A DNA stretch of 64,000 nucleotides, taken from positions 1 through 64,000 of the forward strand of contig CAYJBY010000015.1 in the NCBI GenBank assembly GCA_964368645.1, in the 5' to 3' direction. The translations under genes were made by a program, and so were the position numbers. Below are positions 16,609-25,844 of this stretch, one piece after another (positions within the stretch are counted from its first letter, which is position 1; the number at the start of each line of letters is the position of its first letter). This stretch comes from JAEDHM01 sp964368645. Lineage in GTDB: Bacteria; Bacillota; Clostridia; Christensenellales; CAG-1252. The notes under the pieces are model-generated. The model worked only from the letters and a program-made list of their open reading frames with translations. It did no database searches and was not told the DNA's origin.

Positions 16609-16905
16609 TTTTAATATCTTTTTAAGGAATATACAATACAATGGGAGTATGGAAAAGGGCAATTTTCCACAGGTCGCACTTCCTCCTCCTCAGCGTACAT
16701 ATACGCTTGGAACACGGCCTTCGGCAAGGGGAGCCCTCCTCAAATGTAAATGATTAATTATACCTTCCCAATGGTTCTAATTAACTCCCCTACCGAAAAC
16801 GAACCACAACGCAGGGCGCAAGCTTTGCGATTGAGATAAGCGGCTAACCTACGCCGCGAAAAAAGCTGTTACGGAACTGCAAATTCCATAACAGCTTTTT
16901 TGTTG
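16609..16905 (+). ncRNA. Candidate structured RNA, possibly 6S-like
   Basis: About 260 bases with no open frame lie between the kinase and folD. A promoter (TTTTAA at 16609-16614, 17 bases, TACAAT at 16632-16637) and a strong terminator at the right end bound it. Inside, long-range arms pair to give a rod: GGTCGCA with TGCGATT, TTCGG with CCGAA, GGGGAG with CTCCCC, and TTAATTA with TAATTAA, with a ~20-base single-stranded bubble on the 5' side. Two small hairpins (GGAAAA/TTTTCC, AGCGTA/TACGCT) lie near the 5' end. A rod with a central bubble recalls 6S RNA, but I could not match conserved 6S sequence, so the class is unproven. Confidence 0.4.
16862..16905. terminator. Bidirectional terminator between candidate RNA and folD
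   Basis: AAAAAGCTGTTA and TAACAGCTTTTTT arms, with an inner GGAA/TTCC pairing, form a long stem with A- and T-runs on the two sides. It ends the plus-strand RNA and the minus-strand purine/folD transcript. Confidence 0.93.
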
Positions 16906-16929
16906 CATTAAAGTTTTTCCGCGCCGTGA

Positions 16930-17775
16930 TTATTCCTGCTGTGCGAGAAAAGCCTCCACCGTGTTTTGCAAAAGCATAGTAACGGTCATAGGTCCTACGC
17001 CGCCGGGTACGGGGGTTATATAGGAGCATTTGTCCTTCAAGCCCTCGTAATCACAGTCGCCGCAAAGCTTTCCGTCCACGGAGTTAATGCCTACGTCCAC
17101 TACCACCGCGCCGTCCTTAACCATATCCGCGGTCAAGAATTTCGGCTTGCCGATAGCTACGCACACTATGTCGGCGTGAGAGGTGTAGAAGGAAAGATTC
17201 TCCGTGCGGCTGTGGCAGATAGTCACCGTGGCGTTACGGTCAAGCAGTAACTGCGCTAGGGGCTTGCCGACAAGGTTACTGCGCCCGATTACCACCGCGT
17301 GCTTACCCTTAAGGGGAATATCGTAATACTCCAACAGTTTAATAACGCCGTAAGGGGTGCAGGAGATTATAGCCTTTTCGCCTATCCACAGCTTGCCCTT
17401 TTGAACGTAATGACAGCCGTCCGCGTCCTTTGAGGGAGCAATCAAATCCAATAAAGCCGCCTCGTTAAGGTGCTTGGGCAGGGGAAGCTGCAAAATCATT
17501 CCGTGGATTTCGGGATCGGCGTTAAGCTCCTTAATCGTATCCGCGACCTGCTCGAAGGTGGCGGTATCGGGAAGCTTACACAGTCTGGAAACCATACCTG
17601 CGTCGCGGCAGGCGTTAATCTTGTTGCGGACGTAAACCTGACTTGCAGGGTTTTCGCCTACCAAAATCACAGCCAAGCCCACGGTTTTACCGTACTTTTC
17701 CTTAATTTCGGCAACCTCGGCGGCTATTGCCGCACGGGTTTCCTTTGCTACCGCTTTTCCGTCGATTATCGCCAT
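16930..17775 (-). CDS. folD: Methylene-THF dehydrogenase / methenyl-THF cyclohydrolase
   Basis: Bifunctional cytosolic FolD (281 residues) interconverting 5,10-methylene-THF and 10-formyl-THF. Recognisable parts are the catalytic region VGENPASQVYVRNK with its Lys (about residues 38-55), LPLPKHLN, the cofactor-binding phrase VVIGRSNLVGKPLAQLLL and the C-terminal PVPGGVGPMTVTMLL. AAGGAG precedes the ATG. It is the last gene after purL on the same strand with no terminator between. It supplies the formyl donor for PurN and the AICAR formyltransferase, matching the ZTP riboswitch at the head of the transcript. Confidence 0.95.
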   Translation of the reverse strand: MAIIDGKAVAKETRAAIAAEVAEIKEKYGKTVGLAVILVGENPASQVYVRNKINACRDAGMVSRLCKLPDTATFEQVADTIKELNADPEIHGMILQLPLPKHLNEAALLDLIAPSKDADGCHYVQKGKLWIGEKAIISCTPYGVIKLLEYYDIPLKGKHAVVIGRSNLVGKPLAQLLLDRNATVTICHSRTENLSFYTSHADIVCVAIGKPKFLTADMVKDGAVVVDVGINSVDGKLCGDCDYEGLKDKCSYITPVPGGVGPMTVTMLLQNTVEAFLAQQE

Positions 17776-17879
17776 AAAAATCTCCTTATGTCAATGGGTT
17801 GCCGCCGCTGGGCTGTCCTGCCGTTTCACGGCTTCCCGTATCTTAATTACCGCTTGCGCGTCTATCGTCCGTTTTTATT

Positions 17880-18130
17880 ATTTCGTTCTGCCTTTTTAAT
17901 TACCTTGTCCGTCCGTTTTGCTTATTTAGCACAGCCGTTTCGTTGTTTTGTCCTGCCGTTTCGGTTGCTTCGTCCTGCCGTTTCGGTTGCTTCGTCCTGC
18001 CGTTTCGGTTGCTTCGTCCTGCCGTTTCGCTTATTTAGCACACCTTTTTTAATTATTTTGCGCCGCCGTTTCGGTTACTTCGTCCTACCGTTTCTTTGCT
18101 TGGGCGGTAAACCCTTTTATATAATTTTAC
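17880..18130. repeat. 22-bp tandem repeat array in purL-folD gap
   Basis: Three near-identical 22-base units (17956-17977, 17978-17999, 18000-18021) built on CCGTTTCGGTTGC plus TTCGTCCTG, flanked by decayed copies at 17935, 18022 and 18065, fill most of the 379-base gap. No gene or terminator is seen in the gap. In the minus-strand mRNA the array is purine-rich. Confidence 0.9.
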
Positions 18131-18154
18131 TCACCCAACAGGGCGTTTTGCAAG

Positions 18155-21100
18155 TTATTTATAGTATTTTGCCGCCGACTCAAACAAGCCTATATCGTAA
18201 TCGCCGACCACGTTGCGGTAAAGGTTGCGCCCCACTCTTTCGGAATGTCCCATTTTACCGAAAACCCTGCCGTCACGGGAGGTGATACCCTCCACCGCAA
18301 AAGCCGAGCCGTTGGGATTAAACTCCGTTTCGTAGGTGGGATTTCCCTGCAAATCCACGTACTGGGTGGCGATTTGTCCGTTTTCAGCCAGTTTTTTAAG
18401 CCACTCGCCGTCAGCCACAAACCGCCCCTCGCCGTGGGATATAGGCACGCTGTAGATTTCGCCGACTTTAGCAAGGGAAAGCCAAGGCGAAAGCACACTA
18501 GCCACACGGGTGCGGACTATGCCCGACTGGTGGCGGCTTATGACGTTAAAGGTAAGGGTGGGATCGTCCGCCTTTGGCTCGGTAATCTCGCCGTAGGGAA
18601 CCAAGCCCAGTTTGATTAATGCCTGAAAACCGTTACACACGCCGCAAATCAAGCCGTCGCGCTTCTTCAAAAGATTCATAGTCTGTTCCGCAACTCTGCC
18701 GTTACGGAAAAATGAGGTTATAAACTTGCCGCTGCCGTCAGGCTCGTCGCCGCCCGAAAAACCGCCGGGGATAAAGACCGCCTGCGCTTTCGCCAGTTTT
18801 TTCGCAAAAGCCTCCGCCGATTCCGCCACCGCCGCCGCAGAAAGGTTGTTGATTACGAAGATTTCGGGGTTAAGACCGGCTTTCCGCGCCGCTCTTGCGG
18901 TATCGTACTCGCAGTTGGTACCGGGGAAAACGGGGATAAGCACCTTGGGCACCGCAAAGGTGGCGGCAGGCTTCGCTATATTCCTTGCCGTGTAGGAAAG
19001 GGTGGGAATTTCCGAGTGGGAAACTGCGGTTTTCACAGGGAAAACAGGCTCCAAAACTCCCTCGTACAGCTTTTTCAGCCGCTCCAAATCAAGATTGTAC
19101 GCGCGGTGGGCGATTGCCTCCTCCGCGGTTGTTTTGCCCAATAACACGCAATAGGCGTTGGTCAGTGCCGCGCCGCCCGACTCGGTAAGGGAACAGCAGT
19201 CCGTTTTCACGTTTTCAAAAAGCTTCGCACGGTCAAATCTCTCATCGCCGTCAAGCTCCAACACAAAGGAACCGTAGCGGTAGCCGAATATCGTCTCCAT
19301 ATCGACGGTTTTTTCAAAGGAAAAACCTATGCCGTTGCCGATTGCCATTTTGAAAACCGCCTCCGCCGCACCGCCGTAGCCTATGGTACGGGCGGATAAC
19401 GCCTTGCCCGACGCAAGCAGAGAGGAAACCGCGCAGAAAATCTTTTTCAAGGAAGCGGAATCGGGCAAGCCGTCAGCGTAGGCAGGGGATAGCATTACCA
19501 CGTTGTGCCCATGACTTTTGAACTCGCCTGAACGCACGGCTTGGGCTTTGCCTGTAGTCACCGCGAAGGACACAAGAGTAGGGGGAACGTCGATATTCTC
19601 GAAAGTTCCGCTCATAGAATCCTTGCCGCCGATTGCCGCCGCGCCTAGGTCAAGCTGAGCGGATAACGCGCCCAAAAGAGCGGATAAGGGCTTGCCCCAA
19701 CGGGTAGGCTCCTTCATCGGCTTTTCAAAATACTCCTGAAAAGTAAGATATACGTCCTTAAAGCTCGCGCCTGCCGCAATCAGTCTTGAAATCGACTCCA
19801 CCACCGCGCAATACGCGCCGTGATAGGGGCTTTTTTCGGAAATATAGGGGTTGAACCCGTAAGCCATAAAGGATACGTCGTCGGTATCCCCCTTTTCCAC
19901 AGAAATTTTGTTCACCATAACCGCTTCAGGCGTAAGCTGATATTTACCACCGAAAGGCATAAGCACCGTACCTGCGCCGATAGTGCTGTCAAAACGCTGT
20001 GCCAAGCCGCGCTTGGAGCATACGTTCAGGTCGCAAACCGTCTTTTCAAATTCCTCGCCGAAGTCCTTTCCCACCTCTTTTTCAAAAGCAAGGGGAGCCT
20101 CTGCCTTAACGCTAATATGCTTTTCCGCGCCGTTGGAGTTAAGAAAATCTCTCGATATATCCACGATTTTTACGCCGTTCCACCGCATAACCAGTCGGGG
20201 AGAGGCAGTCACCTCGGCGACCTCCACAGCCTCCAGATTTTCACCACGCGCCAGCTCGATAAACCTCGCCGCGTCCTTAGGTTCCACAACCACCGCCATA
20301 CGCTCCTGCGACTCGCTGATGGCAAGCTCGGTGCCGTCCAAGCCCTCGTATTTTTTCGGAACCGCGTTAAGGTTGATTTCCACGCCGTCGGCAAGCTCGC
20401 CGATAGCCACCGAAACGCCGCCTGCGCCGAAGTCGTTGCACCGCTTGATGCATAGAGCCGCTTCCTTATTGCGGAAAAGTCTTTGCAACTTACGTTCCTC
20501 GGGAGCGTTGCCCTTCTGAACCTCCGCGCCGCAGGTATCTATGGATTTCACGCTGTGGGATTTGCTGGAACCGGTTGCACCGCCGCAGCCGTCACGCCCC
20601 GTTCTGCCGCCTAAGAGGATAATCTTATCGCCGGGTACGGGAGTTTCGCGCCGTACGTTACAGGCAGGCACCGCGCCTATCACCGCTCCAATTTCCATAC
20701 GCTTGGCTACGTAGCCTTCGTGATAAATCTCGTCCACCAACCCCGTTGCCAAGCCGATTTGATTGCCGTAGGAGCTGTAACCTGCCGCCGCTGTAGTCAC
20801 GATTTTACGCTGTGACAGCTTGCCCTTGACGGTTTCGCTGACGGGGGTTAAAGGATTGCCTGCGCCCGTTACGCGCATAGCGGCGTAAACGTAGGCTCTT
20901 CCCGATAAGGGATCGCGAATCGCGCCGCCGATACAGGTTGCCGCACCGCCGAAAGGCTCTATTTCCGTAGGGTGGTTATGGGTTTCGTTCTTGAAAAGCA
21001 GAAGATAATCCTCAGGCTGTCCGTCAATCTCGATTTTGATTTTGACGGTACAGGCGTTAATCTCCTCGGACTCGTCCAGCTTGTCAAGCATACCCTGTTT

Positions 21101-21928
21101 TTTAAGGAGTTTCGCGCCGATTGTGGCAATATCCATAAGGTTAATCGGCTTTGTGCGGTGAAGCTCCGACCGCGCCGCAACGTACCTGTTGTAAGCGCGT
21201 TCAAGAATCGGGCTTTCAAAACTCACCTTATCCAGCGTGGTTAAAAATGTGGTGTGACGGCAATGGTCCGACCAGTAGGTGTCCAGCATACGGATTTCCG
21301 TAATCGTAGGATCGCAACCCTCCTTGCGGAAATAGTCGCGGCAAACCTCCGCATCGTCCTCGTCCATTGCAAGGCGCATATCCTTGACGAAATTCGCCAG
21401 TTCACTGCGGCTGTAGGTGCAAAAACCGTGAATGGTACCCACCGTATCAGGCACCTTATAGTCGGTTGCCAGCGTCGGGGCGAGAGCTAAATCCGCCTCG
21501 CGGCACTCCACGGGATTGATAACGTATTTTTTGATAAGAGCAATATCGTCAGGAGTCAGCGCACCCTCCAAAACGTAGATTTTCGCGGTACGCACCGTAG
21601 GTCTTTCCACGGCGGAAGCCAACTGAATACACTGCGCCGCGCTGTCCGCTCTCTGGTCGAATTGACCGGGCAGATACTCCACGCCAAAAACGCAGTCCGC
21701 GCCCTCAACGTCAAGTTCGGTGGCGGCAGTATCCGTCTGCGGTTCCGAAAAAATCTTGCTCACGGCGTAATCGAACACCGCCTTATCCAAATTTTCCAAA
21801 TCGTAGCGGTTGATTATTCTAAGGGAAAGCAGGGTTTTAACGCCCAGCAAATTACGCAAGTCAGACAGCAACGCCGCCGCTTCCGCTCTAAAACCTTCCT
21901 TTTTTTCAACGTAAATGCGATAAACCAT
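18155..21928 (-). CDS. purL: Phosphoribosylformylglycinamidine synthase, single-chain with fused glutaminase
   Basis: Converts FGAR, glutamine and ATP to FGAM. At 1257 residues it is the large one-chain form: an N-terminal PurS-like part, two synthetase halves (first with FKNETHNHPTEIEPFGGAATC near 305-325), and a C-terminal class I glutaminase from about residue 985 (FPGTNCEYDTARAARKAG, nucleophile in ICGVCNGFQ, HGEGRF). Most Bacillus-type Firmicutes use separate PurS, PurQ and PurL, but one-chain forms are known in Clostridia. CAGGAGG precedes the ATG. It is the eighth purine step gene on this transcript. Confidence 0.96.
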   Translation of the reverse strand: MVYRIYVEKKEGFRAEAAALLSDLRNLLGVKTLLSLRIINRYDLENLDKAVFDYAVSKIFSEPQTDTAATELDVEGADCVFGVEYLPGQFDQRADSAAQCIQLASAVERPTVRTAKIYVLEGALTPDDIALIKKYVINPVECREADLALAPTLATDYKVPDTVGTIHGFCTYSRSELANFVKDMRLAMDEDDAEVCRDYFRKEGCDPTITEIRMLDTYWSDHCRHTTFLTTLDKVSFESPILERAYNRYVAARSELHRTKPINLMDIATIGAKLLKKQGMLDKLDESEEINACTVKIKIEIDGQPEDYLLLFKNETHNHPTEIEPFGGAATCIGGAIRDPLSGRAYVYAAMRVTGAGNPLTPVSETVKGKLSQRKIVTTAAAGYSSYGNQIGLATGLVDEIYHEGYVAKRMEIGAVIGAVPACNVRRETPVPGDKIILLGGRTGRDGCGGATGSSKSHSVKSIDTCGAEVQKGNAPEERKLQRLFRNKEAALCIKRCNDFGAGGVSVAIGELADGVEINLNAVPKKYEGLDGTELAISESQERMAVVVEPKDAARFIELARGENLEAVEVAEVTASPRLVMRWNGVKIVDISRDFLNSNGAEKHISVKAEAPLAFEKEVGKDFGEEFEKTVCDLNVCSKRGLAQRFDSTIGAGTVLMPFGGKYQLTPEAVMVNKISVEKGDTDDVSFMAYGFNPYISEKSPYHGAYCAVVESISRLIAAGASFKDVYLTFQEYFEKPMKEPTRWGKPLSALLGALSAQLDLGAAAIGGKDSMSGTFENIDVPPTLVSFAVTTGKAQAVRSGEFKSHGHNVVMLSPAYADGLPDSASLKKIFCAVSSLLASGKALSARTIGYGGAAEAVFKMAIGNGIGFSFEKTVDMETIFGYRYGSFVLELDGDERFDRAKLFENVKTDCCSLTESGGAALTNAYCVLLGKTTAEEAIAHRAYNLDLERLKKLYEGVLEPVFPVKTAVSHSEIPTLSYTARNIAKPAATFAVPKVLIPVFPGTNCEYDTARAARKAGLNPEIFVINNLSAAAVAESAEAFAKKLAKAQAVFIPGGFSGGDEPDGSGKFITSFFRNGRVAEQTMNLLKKRDGLICGVCNGFQALIKLGLVPYGEITEPKADDPTLTFNVISRHQSGIVRTRVASVLSPWLSLAKVGEIYSVPISHGEGRFVADGEWLKKLAENGQIATQYVDLQGNPTYETEFNPNGSAFAVEGITSRDGRVFGKMGHSERVGRNLYRNVVGDYDIGLFESAAKYYK

Positions 21929-22039
21929 AACGTCCTCCTGTACCTCTTTTTCTGTCTAATCCAAAGCATAGCCGATAAAGCACTGCGCTTATTTCTCGCC
22001 GTTGTTTCGTTGTTCCGTTGTTTTCTTGACGGCTAATAA
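21929..22039. other. purD-purL spacer, nothing recognised
   Basis: A 111-base gap within the purine operon with weak TTCGTTG-type repetition (GTTGTTTCGTTGTTCCGTTGTTTTC at its end, quoted as motif words only). No terminator or promoter stands out. Confidence 0.4.
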
Positions 22040-23305
22040 CTATTTCGCCGCCGCAAGAGCCTTTTTCCCGATATCCTTGCGGAAGTAACCGTTTTCAAAC
22101 TCTATTTTCGCCGCGTTCTCATACGCCCGTTCAATCGCCGAGGGCAGGGTGTCGGCAAGGGCGGTCACACCGAGAACCCGTCCGCCTGCGCTTACCAAGC
22201 CCTTATCCGTCAGCCTTGCGCCTGCAACGTACAGCTCCGCGTCAAATCCCTGCTTAACCCTAATCGGATAACCGTTTTCATAGCTTACTGGGTAGCCCTT
22301 AGAGGCGACCACCACACAGCAGGAAGCGGCTTTTTTGAACCTGACAGCCGCAGGGTTAAGAGTGCCGTCAGCCACTTGAAGCATTATTTCCATAAGGTCG
22401 GTTTCCAGTAAGGGGAGAACGGCTTGCGTTTCGGGATCGCCGAAACGGCAGTTGTATTCTATAACGTAAGGTCCCTTGTCGGTAAGCATCAAGCCGAAGT
22501 ACAAACACCCTTTAAAGGGGCGCCCCTCGGCGTTCATCGCCCTAACCGTGGGCATAAAAATCTCCTTATAGCACCGTTCTGCGATTTCCGAGGTGTAATA
22601 CGGATTGGGAGCAACCGCGCCCATACCGCCCGTATTCAGTCCAAGGTCGCCGTCAAGCGCACGCTTGTGATCCATAGAGGATACCATAGGAACCAGCGTT
22701 TTGCCGTCGGTAAAGGACAGTACGCTGACCTCGACTCCCTGCAAAAATTCCTCGATTACCACACGCGCACCGCTTTTGCCGAAAAGCTTGCCGCTTAGCA
22801 TATCCTCAACGGCGTCCTTGGCTTCCTGCAAGGAAGAGGCGATAATCACGCCCTTACCGAGAGCCAAGCCGTCCGCTTTTATCACCACGGGGAGAGCGTG
22901 GGTTTCCAGATAGGCAAAAGCCTTATCCTTATCCTCGAATACGGCGTACTCCGCGGTTGGAATCCCGTACTTTCTCATTAGGTTTTTGGCAAAAGCCTTA
23001 CTGCTTTCGATAACGGCGGCTTTTTTATCGGGCCCGAAGCAGGGAATCCCTAGCTTGTTTAACTCGTCCACCGCTCCGAGAGCGAGAGGATCATCGGGGG
23101 CAACCACCGCGAAATCTATCGGATTTTGCTTGACAAAATTAATTATACCCTCAATATCCTTAGCCTTAATGTCCACACATTCCGCGTCGGAAGCTATACC
23201 GCCGTTGCCGGGCAAGGCAAAAATCTTTTCAACAAGGGGGCTTTGCTTTAGCTTTTTGATAATGGCGTGTTCCCTTCCTCCGCCGCCTATAACCATAATT
23301 TTCAT
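22040..23305 (-). CDS. purD: Phosphoribosylamine-glycine ligase (GAR synthetase)
   Basis: ATP-grasp enzyme joining glycine to phosphoribosylamine, 421 residues, normal for PurD. It starts MKIMVIGGGGREHAI, the PurD nucleotide-fold signature, and contains the ATP-grasp phrases VVIKADGLALGKGVIIA and GARVVIEEFLQGVEVS, with the family motif RFGDPETQAVLPLL near residue 285. The start follows GGAGG. It sits between the AICAR formyltransferase and purL genes, with long repeat-filled gaps on the upstream side. Confidence 0.96.
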   Translation of the reverse strand: MKIMVIGGGGREHAIIKKLKQSPLVEKIFALPGNGGIASDAECVDIKAKDIEGIINFVKQNPIDFAVVAPDDPLALGAVDELNKLGIPCFGPDKKAAVIESSKAFAKNLMRKYGIPTAEYAVFEDKDKAFAYLETHALPVVIKADGLALGKGVIIASSLQEAKDAVEDMLSGKLFGKSGARVVIEEFLQGVEVSVLSFTDGKTLVPMVSSMDHKRALDGDLGLNTGGMGAVAPNPYYTSEIAERCYKEIFMPTVRAMNAEGRPFKGCLYFGLMLTDKGPYVIEYNCRFGDPETQAVLPLLETDLMEIMLQVADGTLNPAAVRFKKAASCCVVVASKGYPVSYENGYPIRVKQGFDAELYVAGARLTDKGLVSAGGRVLGVTALADTLPSAIERAYENAAKIEFENGYFRKDIGKKALAAAK

Positions 23306-23329
23306 AGCGTCCTCCGATATTTTTTCGTT

Positions 23330-23507
23330 TTGAGGTTACTTGTCGGCAACCTTATTGCCGTGTTAGCTGTTTTGCGTTTCGTGCTTAATAGCCGCGTTGC
23401 AATTCTAATCCGCGTTCCTTGTTCGGTAGTCTTAACCGCTTTGCGCTTAATAGCCGCGTTCCTTGTTCGGTAGTCTAACCGTTGTGTGCTTTGTATCTTA
23501 TATCCGC
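23330..23507. repeat. Tandem repeat array in purH-purD gap
   Basis: A ~44-base unit containing CCGCGTTCCTTGTTCGGTAG occurs at 23410 and 23454, with decayed copies on both sides (CGCTTTGCGCTTAATAG words). No gene is present. The array is purine-rich in the operon mRNA. Confidence 0.8.
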
Positions 23508-23539
23508 GTTCCTTACTTTTAGTGGTGGAACAAGCGCAT
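23508..23539 (-). pseudogene. Duplicated 3' end of the AICAR formyltransferase gene
   Basis: A 32-base segment repeats the real gene's final codons and flank (23634-23665) with only three differences: it encodes MRLFHH, a stop, then AAAGTAAG. The rest of the gene is absent. It is a scar, downstream of the intact gene in transcription order, probably left by tandem duplication or strand slippage. Confidence 0.75.
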
Positions 23540-23644
23540 ATCGTAGTCAAGTCGTGCGCGTTATCTGTTATAACCGCGATTTGTTCCGCAAATTCCGATG
23601 TTTTTCTATTTTTAGCAATGCGTTTTTCTCGTTGTTTCTTACTT

Positions 23645-24829
23645 TTAGTGGTGGAACAGGCGCATACCCGTAAAGCACATAACCATACCGTACTTATCGG
23701 CAACCGCGATAACGTCGTCGTCACGCTTAGAGCCCCCGGGCTCGGCAATGTAGCTTACTCCGCTCTTTGCCGCTCTTTCCACGTTGTCGCCGAAGGGGAA
23801 GAACGCGTCACTACCCAAGGCTACTCCGCTAACGGTGGCAAGATACGCCTTTTTTTCCGCAAGGGTAAAGGGTTCGGGCTTAACCGTAAAGTATTTCTGC
23901 CACTCGCCGTCTTTTAGAATTTCCTCGTAGTCTTCGGATAAATATATATCTATAAGGTTGTTTTTGTCAGGTCTTCCCACGGTATCGGCAAAGCAGAGGG
24001 ATAAGGTCTTATCCGCCTGTCTTAAATGCCACAAATCGGCTTTTTGACCTGCTAATCTGGTGCAATGGATACGGGATTGCTGTCCTGCGCCCACGCCTAT
24101 TGCCTGTCCGTCCTTGGCATAGCAAACCGAGTTGGATTGGGTGTACTTAAGGGTAATCAACGCCACGATAAGGTCGGTTTTCGCGCTGTCGGGCAGGTCC
24201 TTGTTCGCAGTTACCGCGTTATTCAAAAGCTCCGCGTCGATTTTGAAATTATTGCGGTTTTGGGTAAAGGTAACGCCGAAAACCTGCTTGGTTTCAGTTT
24301 CCGCAGGCTGATAGGCAGGGTTGATTTTCACCACGTTATAGGTACCCTTGCGCTTTGCCTTAAGTATCTCAAGAGCCTCGCCGTCATAGTCGGGAGCGAT
24401 AATACCGTCGCTTACCTCTCTGGCAACGATTTTCGCGGTGGTTACGTCACATTTGTCGGATAAGGCTATCCAGTCGCCGAAGGAACTCATACGGTCGGTG
24501 CCTCGCGCTCTTGCATAAGCGCAGGCGATGGGGGAGTCGTCCAAGCCCTCTATATCGTCCACAAAACAGGCCTTTTTCAGCTTGGCGTCCATCACCTTAC
24601 CCACTGCCGCAGAGGTGGGGCTAACGTGCTTAAAGCTCGCCGCGGAGGGCAAGCCCGTGGCTTCTTTCAGTTCCTTAACCAACTGCCAGCTGTTAAAGGC
24701 GTCCAAAAAGTTGATATACCCGGGACGTCCCGACAATATTTCGATAGGCAGGTCACTGCCGTCGTTCATATAAATTTTCGCGTTGGCTTGATTGGGGTTG
24801 CAGCCGTATTTAAGGTTAAATTCTTTCAT
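23645..24829 (-). CDS. purH: AICAR formyltransferase, stand-alone (PurH transformylase half)
   Basis: Transfers a formyl group from 10-formyl-THF to AICAR to make FAICAR. The 394-residue protein corresponds to the transformylase half only: MKEFNLKYGCNPNQ, SFKHVSPTSAAVG (substrate Lys-His region), GAGQQSRIHCTRLAG and the PGGSKRDDDVIAVADKYGM C-terminus. The N-terminal IMP cyclohydrolase domain found in ordinary ~510-residue PurH is missing, and that step is evidently done by the adjacent PurO-type protein. GGAGAG precedes the ATG. Confidence 0.93.
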   Translation of the reverse strand: MKEFNLKYGCNPNQANAKIYMNDGSDLPIEILSGRPGYINFLDAFNSWQLVKELKEATGLPSAASFKHVSPTSAAVGKVMDAKLKKACFVDDIEGLDDSPIACAYARARGTDRMSSFGDWIALSDKCDVTTAKIVAREVSDGIIAPDYDGEALEILKAKRKGTYNVVKINPAYQPAETETKQVFGVTFTQNRNNFKIDAELLNNAVTANKDLPDSAKTDLIVALITLKYTQSNSVCYAKDGQAIGVGAGQQSRIHCTRLAGQKADLWHLRQADKTLSLCFADTVGRPDKNNLIDIYLSEDYEEILKDGEWQKYFTVKPEPFTLAEKKAYLATVSGVALGSDAFFPFGDNVERAAKSGVSYIAEPGGSKRDDDVIAVADKYGMVMCFTGMRLFHH

Positions 24830-24834
24830 TTTTC

Positions 24835-25110
24835 TCTCCGTGTTACGTTACGCGGTTAATCCGCTCGTTTGCGCTATGCGCCTTTAATTCTCAATAATCC
24901 TGCGTTATCCGATATTTTTCGATTTCACAACCGTTTTTCGGTTCTTATTGCTTTATTTCATTTCCGCTGAAACTTGTTGTTAAGCGGTATCGTACCGCCG
25001 TCCGTATTATCGATAATCGTACCGACGTTTGCAATATAGGTTTTTTTACACGTTGTTTGCAATATCGTTAGAGTTATCCGATATTTTTGCAGTTATATCT
25101 GCGGTTTCGG
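24835..25110. repeat. Low-complexity purO-purH gap
   Basis: About 280 bases with no gene. Words such as CGATATTTTT, GTTTGCAATAT and ATCGTACCG recur two or three times each, a decayed tandem array rather than a regulatory region. No terminator is seen. Confidence 0.5.
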
Positions 25111-25115
25111 TACGC

Positions 25116-25832
25116 TTAGGCGTTGACGTTATACAGCTTAAACTGCTCTTCCTTGGTCGTCAGATTGACAAAGCAGGTATATAGGCTGACCTTGTAATCG
25201 GGATTGAGGTTATTCCAAATTTCCTCGGAAAACTCTTGAAAATCCTCGGGTATATACACTCTTTCGGGCTCTCCCGTAAAGGTGGGTATCGGGTTGCCGT
25301 TGCATACGTAGGTGTGGATAAAATGACCTAAGCCGTTGACAGGGGTATAGCCGAAGCCGTATCTGTTGCAGGCAGAGCCGTAGGGATCGGCGCTTTTGAG
25401 TATGCTTTCTCTGTAGCAAAAGCCTTTTTCAAAGTCCAACACGCCGCTTATTCTTGGGGTATAATTAGGCTCGTCAGGCTCGAAACAGCGGCTTTCCAAC
25501 GCCTCGTCAAAGCTCAAACCCTTTTCAAAACCCTCGAAAACCGTGTCGGTCTGGTCGCCGTTGGTGACGATAATTTTATCCTTATATTTTCTTATCGGCG
25601 AATAGATAATCAGACTTGGGTCCTTAACCTTAGTAGGGTCGTAAGGATAGATAATAATACCCTCCTCGGTCTTGCTGAACACGCGGTTCTTACTGTTTTC
25701 GCTTCTTCCCATTATGAAATACGCAAAAGCGGCGTAACCGCCCTCCGCGCTCTTTCCGATAATAATTCCCCTGCCGGGGTACTCGTTGGCGGACAGTATT
25801 TCCGCCGAGCGTTTTACCTTATAAACGTCCAT
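25116..25832 (-). CDS. purO: IMP cyclohydrolase, PurO type
   Basis: Closes FAICAR to IMP, the last step of the pathway. The 238-residue protein shows the PurO-family opening (SANEYPGRGIIIGKS, AYFIMGRSENSKNRVF), ITNGDQTDT-like (VTNGDQTDTVF), and the GLGHFIHTYVCNGNPIPTFTGEP phrase. It was first described as the archaeal alternative to the PurH cyclohydrolase domain and is also seen in some Clostridia. It lies directly upstream of the cyclohydrolase-lacking PurH in transcription order, so the two complement each other. AGGAG precedes the ATG. Confidence 0.9.
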   Translation of the reverse strand: MDVYKVKRSAEILSANEYPGRGIIIGKSAEGGYAAFAYFIMGRSENSKNRVFSKTEEGIIIYPYDPTKVKDPSLIIYSPIRKYKDKIIVTNGDQTDTVFEGFEKGLSFDEALESRCFEPDEPNYTPRISGVLDFEKGFCYRESILKSADPYGSACNRYGFGYTPVNGLGHFIHTYVCNGNPIPTFTGEPERVYIPEDFQEFSEEIWNNLNPDYKVSLYTCFVNLTTKEEQFKLYNVNA

Positions 25833-25844
25833 ATTCAGCTCCTT

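Noticed and set aside
17940..18021. CRISPR array
   Set aside because: Three 22-base units are directly adjacent with no spacers, and no cas gene is present.
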